From NCBI GenBank assembly GCA_964035795.1, contig OZ038320.1:5487895-5551894 (forward strand): a stretch of 64,000 nucleotides of DNA. Reading direction: 5' to 3'. Both the position numbers and the translations under genes were made by a program. Under the pieces are notes generated by a model that searched no databases, was not told the origin of the DNA, and saw only the letters and a program-made list of their open reading frames with translations. Origin of the DNA: Pterobdella sp. o SKG-2022 (taxonomy: Eukaryota > Annelida > Clitellata > Hirudinida > Piscicolidae). Positions 1 to 11,148 of this stretch are shown here, one piece after another. Within the stretch, counting starts at the first letter, position 1; every line of letters starts with the position of its first letter.

Positions 1-138
1 CAACTCGAAGCTACAAGTTTCTCTCAGTACTTGCTCCAAGGAGTGCCAAAAGAAACTTTGGAAGTTGGCGCTCAACAACAACAACAACAACAACAAATCA
101 TCATCATCATTATTTTGGAACCTTGTGATATGTGTTAA
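1..138 (+). CDS. C-terminal end of an unrecognised protein, cut by the window edge
   Basis: Frame 1 is open from base 1 to a TAA at 136-138, giving about 45 residues. It starts with an ordinary-looking sequence (QLEATSFSQYLLQGVP), passes through eight glutamines coded by CAA and a run of isoleucines coded by ATC/ATT, then stops. Base composition is clearly richer than in the AT-rich DNA that follows, as expected for a last coding exon. The Q and I runs come from CAA and ATC triplet repeats and probably vary in length between individuals. I do not recognise the family, and the upstream exons lie outside the window. Confidence 0.5.
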   Translation, partial: QLEATSFSQYLLQGVPKETLEVGAQQQQQQQQIIIIIILEPCDMC

Positions 139-2434
139 TTGTTGCTCTCATTAGCTTTGAGGCTAATTGTTGTTGCTATTTTTGTCATCTAATATCAAAT
201 TCCATTTATGATTTTTTATATAATTTTATTTTTTTTGCATTATTTATCTGACATTGTTCAATAAGCTTCTCATTTTTCAATTGAATTTTATTAACTTTTC
301 AGCTTTTATTTTTGAATTCAAAAATGCCTATTTTTTCATTTTTATCATCTTCAAAATTTACATATTCTTCATGAAAACTCACGAGTATTATACACGTTCA
401 TGATAATGGGAATCCAGAGTCGATTTGCCTTGAACTACCGATGGACCTCTGAAAGCAGCATCTATCGAACTTTTCTCCCAAAAATAAAGCCTTTTATCGT
501 AATCAAGCCTTAAAATCGATTTTTCTAAGTTTTTATTTTTCAACACACGAGTCTTACAAAAAGCTAAAAATTCTTTCATTAACATTCCCTATTATTCCGG
601 TTCTTATCGAGATGTCTAATACTTTATTCGATGCAAAAGACTAAAGCGTTTAATGATCTACCATGAGGTTATGTAAAAATATATTTTCGATAGTTGGCAA
701 ACTGACACTTGAGCTTTGAACGTTGTATAAACACAAAATGCGCCTTATCTTGACAGCAGTGGAACTCAAATCTTATATTCTCATTAATAGTTTTATTAGC
801 AAATCGGCTGAATTGTTCGGGTAAATCTGATGTTGAAAAGAAAATGAAAGCAGTGTTTTATATCATTTTTAATATTGTTGGCATCAGTGCTCTCATTTCT
901 ATGAGTATTTTCACTATTACTTTTAAAAACTTAGTATATTAGAATGGTATTATAATACAAAAAAATGTTAATATAATCTCAAAAAATATTGAAGAGGGGA
1001 AATGCACAGAACTAAGCCATCAAAGCTGCACAAATGTGCTATTATAACATTATATGAAAAATGATCGAATAAATTCAGAATAATTCTATGTGAAAAACAT
1101 GAAAATTGATTCAATCAATTAATGAAAAAAAATGAAAAATTATGAAAATATTATATATGTATTAAGATTAGTTCATACAGTAAACAAATAAAATGCCTTG
1201 GTGAAACAATGTTTGGAAGTTTGAGCTAGAGATTCCATAGAATCCTCAAATATGATGATGATAAAAATCCCAAAACGAAGTAAAGCCCAATTGGAATTAT
1301 ATTTATAATATGAGAAAAGTATTCAACTAAAATAAAATGAACTATACAAATAAAAAAATAAGTTAAATTATTATCAAAAATATGAAAAAATCCTTAAACC
1401 GAAAGAAAGTGGATAAATTACTAATGAATGCTGAAATTGAAACTCAGTTGAGATCTTCACAAAAGATAGACACAATCTGATAAGAAATACAATAGGCATA
1501 CAGAACAGTGCAAAAACTTTAGTAAAAACAAACCATGATCCATCTGTATATTGGCGCCAATTGTTCTTGACTTGAAAATGCTACACTTTCAACATAAAGC
1601 TTCGTACATCATTCTATATAAAAACTGGTAATCCTATGAGTTGATATATTAGTAAACTGTTTGGCATTTTAAAACGATAATTTAATACACGATAGGTTTT
1701 TCAGGTAATGATTTTCTAATGAATTTAGAACCTTGATTCTTAATTTGAGCTTTTAAAAATCTTTACCAAATTATAGATTGATATATCAGCATTCTGGCCA
1801 AGCACATTGGCACCAATATAACTGATATAAGGGAAATACCATAAATGATATACATAATTTTATGAGCATTTTGTATAGAAAACACACTTGTTCGAAAAAC
1901 AGTTTTTTAAAAGATAAAAAAACATACATAGTCGTGAAAAATACAAAAAACACACACATTCATAGAATGCAAACACACGCATAAAAACTACAAACACACG
2001 TACATTTATATACACACGAAAACATTAAGAATATCAAATGAAAATATCCTGATGCAGCTTCAAAAATTTTTGATTTCAAACAATACTATTGAAGAGGGTG
2101 CTAAAAGTTGAAATCAAAATGTTCATTAGAAACATTTTGAATAATAAAAAAATAGTGATGAAAAAATAATATTAATATATAGAAAAATAATATCAACAGA
2201 TACAAAAATAATTAAAAAATAATATTAAAACTATATAATAATAATAATAATAACAAAAATGACAATACTAATAATAACGGATCAAGATTCGAAATATGCA
2301 ACAACATCAAGCCTTCATCAGTCATCAGCAACCATAACTTCGTGCTTCTTTCTGCTTTGCTTCTCAACATAATAATGGAAACCTTAATCTTCTTATTATT
2401 ATTATAATAATTATTATAATTTTTATTATTAGTA
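139..2434. other. Intergenic AT-rich DNA
   Basis: I see no convincing gene. A 65-codon ATG-initiated ORF lies on the minus strand at 388-585. Its composition is less AT-biased than its surroundings and it contains ILRLDYDKRLYFWEKSS, but I cannot assign it to a family. Around 1930-2020 there is a CA/ACAC-rich stretch, and short (ATA)n runs lie near 2235-2256. The end of this block next to the minus-strand exon is full of AT triplets. Confidence 0.4.
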
Positions 2435-5264
2435 CTATGATTTATTATATTTATCTTCATCTTTACTAAACCCATCCTCACTCTCACCAACTTCACCCTC
2501 ATTTACATCCCCACCATCATTTGTCCCAAAAGAAACCTCACTTGGCTTGCATGAAATCTCTTTAAACTCTTGCTTCAAGCTCTTTGGTTTTCGAGGGATG
2601 GATGGTTTTTGAGACGAAGGCAAACATGATTTTCGAGCTGTTATCACTTTTTTTTGGCAAGAATCTCTCCGTAACACAGGTTTTACTGTTACACACGTCT
2701 TTGTAGCATCGGTATCAATTTTTGGAGTATTATGATGAGGAGTATTGAGGGGGGGTGGTTGAGGCTTGACGGGAAGTGGGATGGAGGTTTGGAATGTTTC
2801 AGATCTCGAAGCTGGAGTCCATAATGCACACTTGATCTTGCATGTGGGCTTGCTTTGGTACGCTATCGTGTTCTTAAAATGAACGGCTTTTGAAGGTATG
2901 TAGTGGGTATTATCATTGGTAGGTTTACCATCTGCTTGAGGTGGGTTATTATCATTAGACAACAAAAACGATGGTGGAAAATCTTCTTGGTTGTTTTTTT
3001 CTTCAATCTTTAGCAGATTTTCAAGCTGACTATCATCCACACTCGTTGGATGCAAGTCTTGCACATCACCCCCCCCAAAATCCACCTTCTGTCTGGCCTT
3101 CTTGAAATCGTGGAAACTTTTTGAGCAAATCATGAATGCGTTATGGCTGTTTTTGGGTTTTTTTTCTATCACAATCCTTTTGTTTGATACAGTATCATTG
3201 ATGATATGTTTTGTAACATAGACATCTCTTGTTGGTTTTTCTAACTGCCAATAAACATTTTCATTGTTACTCGGTTTGTTAGTACTGTTTGAGAACTTCA
3301 TCAACCACTGTCGAACGAAACCCAGGTTGCTATCTTGACACTCATCCTCCTCACAACAATCATTCGACACATTTCGCTGCTTCTGATTATTGGGTTTCTT
3401 CCCACGTGTGCTAGCTTTCTTCATATCATTACTCGATGAAGTGTTTCTGTTAGTTACAATTTCTTTTTTATCACTTGAATATTTTGTAGAAGTTTCACTT
3501 GGTTTAGATATTTTTGTTTTAGCATTGCAATATGTATCGATATTATTATTGAATGCAGCATTCGACTCTGTTTTGTTTGGAAGGACAGTATCCTTGTTTG
3601 ATTTGGTAATTTCCATTTTAGAGTGCTGGGCCACATCACACTGCATTGACGGGTGGTTTCTGCGTGGAAGGGGAGGTGGTACATCATCAAGAACACTCTT
3701 CTTTCTTGCCTTCAAATCCCCTCTGAGGCATGCCTTTGAGGCAACTTTATCATCATCCTTCTTCCTAATTGATTCTTTATCATTATTATTGTTGTTATTA
3801 TTTCTATTGTCATAACTGAGGTTTTTTAAATTGTTTTCTTTATTGCTGATAGAAATTTGATTATTTGAGCATGAACTGTGAAAAGATTTTTGTGCTTTGT
3901 TGAAATTCTCGTTGGAAACAGAAAAGAAAGGCCTTTCGTTCTGATTGTGCGCTTTTGATTGTACAACCTCGGTACTCGCACGAATCAACTTAGAAGACAG
4001 TTCCTTTTTAAACTCTATATTTTTTCTGTGGCGCATTTTTTTGTTTTCGCCGCTATTTTTGCATGCATTTAAGACGGTGGCATCGACACTTTGAAGAAAT
4101 TCTTGATGAAAGGACTGATCAGTTGTAGAGGCAGATGTGGAAAAAGGCGGCTTAGTTTCAGAAGGTGGTGTGAGGCTCTGGTAACATGGGTTGAAGATAG
4201 AGAATGAAGTTTCAAAGCGCGATGGATTGTCGTTTCGAGTTAATGAATTCCTAAAGGTTGTGTGCTCCACCGATGAGTTCTTGTCGTTTGATATATCACA
4301 CACAACGGTTTCCGACTTTTTGATGTGGCATTTTGGATAGAAGTTAATCTGCGAAGCGCAATCTCGACTGAGGTGATTGGAGCACTTGTGATAAGATGAG
4401 GCATCAGAGAGGTGGGAGAGGCGGTGCGGGTGTATGGAAGGGTGGTGCTTGCAAGCGTATATTTGTGTGTGTCGATGATGATGGTTGTTTCTTTTACTTT
4501 TCCTTAAGACAACATTGTTTGTGGATCTTGTGTGCAACATATCGCTTGATAAATAATACTTTTGGGGGTCCAACAATGTTTTTTCGATGTGTTTATCAGC
4601 TTTTTCAACATTGTTGTTGATACTAGATTTGCTATAACTCAGAATAGGGAAACAAAACTTTCTGTTGTCAGCATTTTCCAATCCTTTTCTTTTATCCTCA
4701 CTCTTGAATACACCTCTTTCCCCCTTCCACCCATCATTTCTCATATCTGAAACTTCATCATAAATATGAAAATTATTCCACTTTTGCACCATAGCATCAC
4801 CATTATATGGCCCATTATCACTTTTTCTATTGAATGAGCCATCTTTACCATGGTTTGCATTTTTATCAGATTGACATTCTTTGATGTATGTAATAAAACA
4901 AGAATCATCACAGTTGAAATTGTTGTACCTCAAACTGTGTCTGCCTTCATCTCTATCAACTTTAAATTCAGTATAACTATTTATATCTCTACTACTTTTA
5001 ACTTTACAATTATTAAAATTATTACTAATCCTATCATTATAATTATTACTTTCATCATCTTTACCCTCATTATTTCCACCATCACCACGAACCCCACCAT
5101 CATCATTATTAAAGTGGTTATATCTAGTGATGACATGATTAAAATAATGGTTAACATCGCTATCGTCTATTGAACACGGACACCAGATCGATTTAATGAA
5201 ATTTAAAAAATCATCATTTTCACTCAGCTCTTCATCGTCACACTTTTTATATATCTTGTATTCA
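2435..5264 (-). CDS. Very large terminal exon of a disordered, low-complexity protein
   Basis: The minus strand is open without interruption for 942 codons, from a splice-acceptor-like site (pyrimidine tract plus CAG, exon starting at 5264) to a TAG at 2435-2437. No upstream in-frame ATG lies near the acceptor, so a 5' exon probably exists; otherwise translation starts at an internal ATG about 160 codons in. The product is rich in Asn, Ser, Lys and Asp, has Asn runs (one of six or more), almost no hydrophobic stretches and no membrane segments. A proline-rich PPPLPRR motif (about residue 535) resembles an SH3 ligand, and more proline- and lysine-rich segments lie near the C terminus. The least repetitive part, around FVRQWLMKF and VYVTKHIINDT, might be a short folded or binding element. 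The tail is acidic. I do not recognise the family. The exon lies 3' of the KLHL gene on the same strand, but its incoming phase (2) does not match KLHL's last intron (phase 0). Confidence 0.6.
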
Positions 5265-5301
5265 CTGTAGAAAAATAATAAGCAACTTTAACTAAACATA
5301 T

Positions 5302-5365
5302 TAGATTATACTGTAGTACATTTCCCAGTAAATGGGATTGACCGCAGTCGGTGTAGATTATTGAT
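5302..5365 (-). repeat. Short LINE 3'-end remnant
   Basis: This stretch resembles the 3' end of the LINE fragment at 9149-9800: both share ATATTAGATTATACTG followed by GTA, a CAGTA..TGGG core and GCAGTCGG, in the same order and orientation. It lies between the last KLHL exon and the large disordered exon. Only the extreme 3' end is left, which is typical of a 5'-truncated LINE insertion. Confidence 0.55.
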
Positions 5366-5517
5366 ACCACTTAAAGCGTAATTTATAAAAAACGCAAATT
5401 ATTTTTTCTTAACTAATGATTCATAGATATAATGGGAATGGTGCTGATAACAATAATAATGAAATAAAAAATAACATGCCTAAAAGTCCTATATAGATCC
5501 ATGGGATCCATTTCTAG

Positions 5518-8500
5518 TCAGCTAGACGCCTCAAGCAGACAAGGGAGGCGTTTGTTGCTCGGAGTGTGTACTGCACAAGTGCCCGCCCTGCCCGTCTTGA
5601 GAGACTTTTCCTGCAAGTGAGATGCTACGGGTATTAACTGCTTTATGTTGTTGTGGACTCGATTCATGTTGTTAAGTTGTTGTTGTTATCTGCTATACAA
5701 AGAACACTATATTATACTTAATTTATTTTATTAGATTACTATTAAACTAATTTCAATATTTTTCGTAACTCCATAAACGAGTTGTGAAGATAAAAACATT
5801 ATGCAGCAAATCAAATAACTTGTCTGATATGGTTCGGAATTGTATTATTCAGTATCACCATCCTTATCATAGTTTATTATTAGATTGTGATATATCAATA
5901 AAAACGATACTCACAGCTTTCCAAGTGTTTTCATAGGGATCGTAACTCTCGACCACTCCCAAGTAATTGTGACCATCACACCCCCCTACCGCAAACAACC
6001 TATGTCATTAAATCAATCAATCAATCACTTATAATCTTTGAATGAAATTTAGCATTCAATCAATCTTTGAAAACAAAAAAATAAACTAAACGATAAAAAA
6101 CCACAAAAAAAAATCGAAAAAAGGTGAATTTAAAATTTAATCAAACAAAGAAATTTGAAAAATAAACTGAAAAAACTGCACTCAAAAAATCAACCCAAAA
6201 AGGTGAATGTGTGAGTGTAAAAACTGATTAACCAGAAAAAACAAAAAAATAAACTAAACAAAAAAAACCGCGAACAAAATCAATAAAAAAATGCAAATAC
6301 TTGTTTCCACAGTTTAAAATTTAATCAACTACATAAAACTAAACTAAGAACTGCAGAAAAAACTAATGAAAAGCAATTACTTGTTGCCATAATTGCACAA
6401 AGCCACAGCATCCCTGGGAGAAGCTATGGGAGCCACCAGGGTCCACTGGTCTGTTTTGGGATCGTACCTTCGAGATATAGGAAAATGTTTGAATTAGTTT
6501 TTATTTAATTAAGATTTTTATTGTTTCATTTTTAGGTGAATAGGTTACAACGTTAACTACCATGAATAGTTTCAAATGGATTCCAACAATAAAAAATTGG
6601 TTACCTGATGAATTAGAATATATCGCAAAGCTTAATTATATTAAAAAATTCAAATTTTGACGTGTTTTTATGATTCAAAAAAAAGTAGCGTTCAACCTTT
6701 ACCCTCTCTCTCTCAAAACTTATCACTACTCTACACATACACGTGGATAAAAAATAGAAAACACCACATTTCCACAGGTAACTAACCTTTCAACAGAGTC
6801 AAAGCGAGAAGACTTCGGCTTGCTGGCCGGAGCGTCGTGGCCTCCTACGGCATACAAGAAACCCTCGCAACTAGCTACCGCCACCCCACCTCGTCTACGG
6901 CTCATGGGTGCACACAGAGTCCATTTGTTGGTGTGTGGATCAAAGCTCTCCATTGACCTCAGGCAACTGCTGCCGTCCTTACCACCCACTGCGTAGAGCC
7001 TGTTGTATGTTTGTTATAAGTATTACTATTATGTGGTATTATTTTGTAACTAAATACATCTATTAAGAGAACTTTTTTATACATTCATTGAAAATCAAGT
7101 TATACTTTTTGTTAAGTTTAGCCTTATCATAAAACGTTAGCAGAAAAATTATATTGAAGCCATGATTATTTATTAATTACTATATAATGATAGTTATATA
7201 TAATACGATATGAAGGCGGTAAGGTGGAAGAATAGTTTTCTAAGTAAAAAATAGATATTATTATTTTTCAGTAATACTTGATGCTAGCATTCTATGTAAC
7301 AATCATTACCACACCCAACGAACAGATAGACAACTAACTTGCTACCCAGCACGGCCACCCCCACAGTGCCTCTGGGAGTGGACATGGAGGCTGTATGACA
7401 CCATTGTTTGGTCTGAGGATCCCATCTTTGTAGGAAGGTTTGAAGAATGAATGGATGGGTAGATAGATAGATGATAAATAAATAGATAGAAAAATAGATA
7501 GATAGACACATACCTCTCCACCTTGTTCAGATATGACCATCCATCATGTCCTCCCACCGCATACATTGGTCCTTCAAACACCGCCACTCCTTTTATTATT
7601 ATTATTGTTCTATCTTTTGAAATGCTAGTTATAAGATCAAACATCAGGTTACTACCAGTGACCTCAGATGAGTGAAATTGGAAGTTATATTGATAGGGCT
7701 TTTCTGAGAACATGGGCTGTGCCGCTTAGAACTATCTTTTGGATTTCTTGAAGAGAAGAATTGCCGGGTATTTTATCGAGAAATTCTTTGGTTCCTTTTT
7801 TTACCAGGCCCAGTGCACCTATTACAATTGAGATGTTTCTACCTCTGAGGTGCCACATTTTGCCAATTTCAATCTCCAAGTCTTAATACTTGGAGAGCTT
7901 TTCAAATGTTTTGGATGACACATTTTTATCTGATGACACGCTCATGTCAATTAGATAACAGACATTGCCTAGCAAATCCTTTACGACAATGTCTGGTCGG
8001 TTGGCTTGTATTGTTCGGTCAGTCTGGATTGAGAAGTCCCAAAGAATGGTGAAATTTGGACCATCAGTAACTGGCTCCGGATGAAGTTCATACCAGTTTT
8101 TTCTTGTACTCACTTTGAAGTGGTTACAGATTCTCCAGTGGAGATATTGACCTACCCTATCGTCTTCTTTTGTATTCTCCAGGTGTGAGAACAGGGCATC
8201 CGGAAATAAGGTGGTTAATAGTTTCTACCTTTTCACCACAGAACCTATATTTGGGGTCTGTTCTGTTTCGGATTATATTTGCTTGAAAGTTCTTGGTGAC
8301 AAGGCTTTGGTCTCAAGCCGCAAATATAAATCCTTCAGTCTCCGTCTTCAATCCAGAGCTGGTGAGCCATTGGTGAGTTGCTTTAGTATCAACATCATCA
8401 TTTTTACATCTTGTTGCAAACTTTCCATGCAGAGGTTTTTCTTGCCAGCTTATTTAGAGCCTTTTCATACTTTCATGTTTTGCAATTTTTTCTAATCTTT

Positions 8501-11086
8501 TTGAGAACTTTATCGGTTTTAGTGCATTATTGTCTACAGGGTTAAGGCAAAGTTCCCGAGGGAATTTATTGGCTTCTTTAACTATTGAGTGAAGTTTTTT
8601 TGAATTTTCATGGAGATGAACTAGCTTAAGCATCCAGTTTTCAGTATTGTTTAAGACTGGATGATTAAGCTAGTTCATCTCCATGAAAAAATTATTATTA
8701 TTATTAATGATAATAATATTATTATTATCATCGTCATTATTATCAATATTAGATTTACTAAAATTAAAACAATTATTTATTTGTTTATTAATCCTTCTGA
8801 AATCTCTCACTGTGCATTCAACTCTTCTTTTGATTATATTGACATAACCAATACCATAATTGGTAGTTGCCATTATTAGAACCCCACTCACCTAAGCCAT
8901 GTCGAGGTATAAGCAGCTCACTGCCTTGTGACCACACCTTAGCCCGAATGTCAAAACACTCTACCACGTTCAAACTCTTCAGTCCCTCTCTACCTCCTAC
9001 TATGTACAAAACGTCCTAATTATGGGGTGGTGAGAGGATGTGAGGGTTGTATGAGGTGTTATGATGGTTATCATCATTTACAGTTACATGATAATAATTA
9101 TGATGAAGATAATCATAAAGATGATGAAGATAATAATAATAATATCCATATTAGATTATACTGCTGTAGGCGTCTCAGTAGCTGGGGTATACAGCAGTCG
9201 GCTAATACACTTTCTCCACTCAACTCTATTGAGTGGATCCGCATTTTCCAGGCCATAGGATTTCATATCCTTTTCAACACAACTCAACCAAGTTTTTGCT
9301 GGTCTACCACGGAAACGACCTCCAGGCAGAGGAAGTTCGAGCACGTCTTTGATGCACATGGACGAACGTCTCACGTGACCATACCAACGAAGACGACGGC
9401 TCTGTAGCAGCGTCCTTATGTCTGGGATTTCGAGTTTTTGAGGAATACTGATGATGGACTTCTATCCTTTGGCTTAACGCCACCTATCCAGCGGATCATA
9501 GACCTATCGTTGCGCTGTAGCCTTTGCAAAACAGCAACTGTTGGAGCCCAGTTTTCCCTTTCATATAACAAAGCAGAACGCACACAAGATGTGTATAATT
9601 TGCCACGAAGTTCCAAGGTGATGTGTTTAGAGGTCAATATGGGCAACAGTTTTTTAAATTTTCCCAGGCAACTGAACATCTGGTGATAACTGCCAGTTCA
9701 CAACCTCCACCTGTACACAACATATCACCAAGGTAGCAAAACTTCGGTTTTACATCCATTGTGGCATTACCAACAATAACTTCTTTGATAGGCCTATAAT
9801 CCAAAGGTGGCGCTAAATTGAGACAAGATAATGATGAAAGTAAAAAATAAAGGATGATGATGCTGATGATGGTGTGGCATTGGCTGCTTAGTGAGTGATA
9901 AATAAGTGATTGTATGAGGCGTTATGTACAGTTTATATGGTAAGATTATAACAATGATGTTAAAAACCCTTTTGTTCAAATTCAATGATAAAATGAATAT
10001 ATATGATGATATTATATGCTGGTAAATGATTTTTCATATCACTTAGAACAACCCGACAAAGGTGAGAATTTATAACGTAGGGTACATTTGAGAAAAAAAT
10101 TTGAATAAACAGCAAAAATGACGAAATAAAAATAATTCGAAAAATCCTTTTTAAAGTGAATCAATTTATCAACCCTCACCCCTATGATGGCCAATCCAAA
10201 CTGCACTCTCCTAGCCTCCATTTGGTCATACTCCTGCCACTCTTTCCTTATATGGTCATACTTGTCTATGGTTATGACGCCTGGATGCGGTGATGATGTA
10301 TTGTTGAAATGTTGAAGTATTACAGGCTTTGGAGATGCTATTGAAAATAATGGGAAAAATTTGAAATGATGGGAACCTTTCGAGCAGTCCATGGATCCCA
10401 CTGCATACAAAGTGCCACTGGTGGACCTGTGTGGATGTGATAGTGTCAATAATTAGTCATATGAAATAATGTGAGATTGATGATATAAAATACTGAAAAA
10501 ACTGAAATATATAGAAATTTAAAAATTAAAAAAATTAGTACCAAGTAAAATATCGAAAAGCAAATCAAATGGAAAAAAACAACGCCACAAAAAATTTGAA
10601 AATAAAAACAAAAAAATCGATAATATTATAATCTGGACCACCTTCGAGGCTTCGTCCTCCAGTTCTGCATGTGGGGCCTACGTTCAGGAAGAAGGTGGTA
10701 CTTCATCGCCTCAAAGATCAATTCCTGACAAGGGGGCCTGTTTTTGAAGAGACTGTTCATTTCCACGTGGTCTGTCAGAAACTATGGGAACGGTTGTTTA
10801 TTTGAGATAGATAAACAGGTAATTGAATAAACCAAAATGAACACTAAAAAACCAAAATAAAGATTGATAACAACCTCTGGTGACAACAGAGGCAGTTTAA
10901 CATAGGATAGGAGTTGTGGGAGGTGCATTGACCTGTTCTCAGCATCTTTATTTGTCCAATGAACCAAAGAATGGAAAATCACCTAATTAGTGTTGGTTGT
11001 TGTAGTGCATGAGATGCAAAAACAATGAAATACACAATGATAATGATAATAATTAAAAAAATAATTATACTACTACTACTACTACT

Positions 11087-11148
<62 letters not shown>

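Noticed and set aside
3390..3815. 141-codon plus-strand ORF opposite the large disordered exon
   Set aside because: It is the antisense shadow of the minus-strand frame; hydrophobic runs come from complementing Asn/Lys-rich codons.
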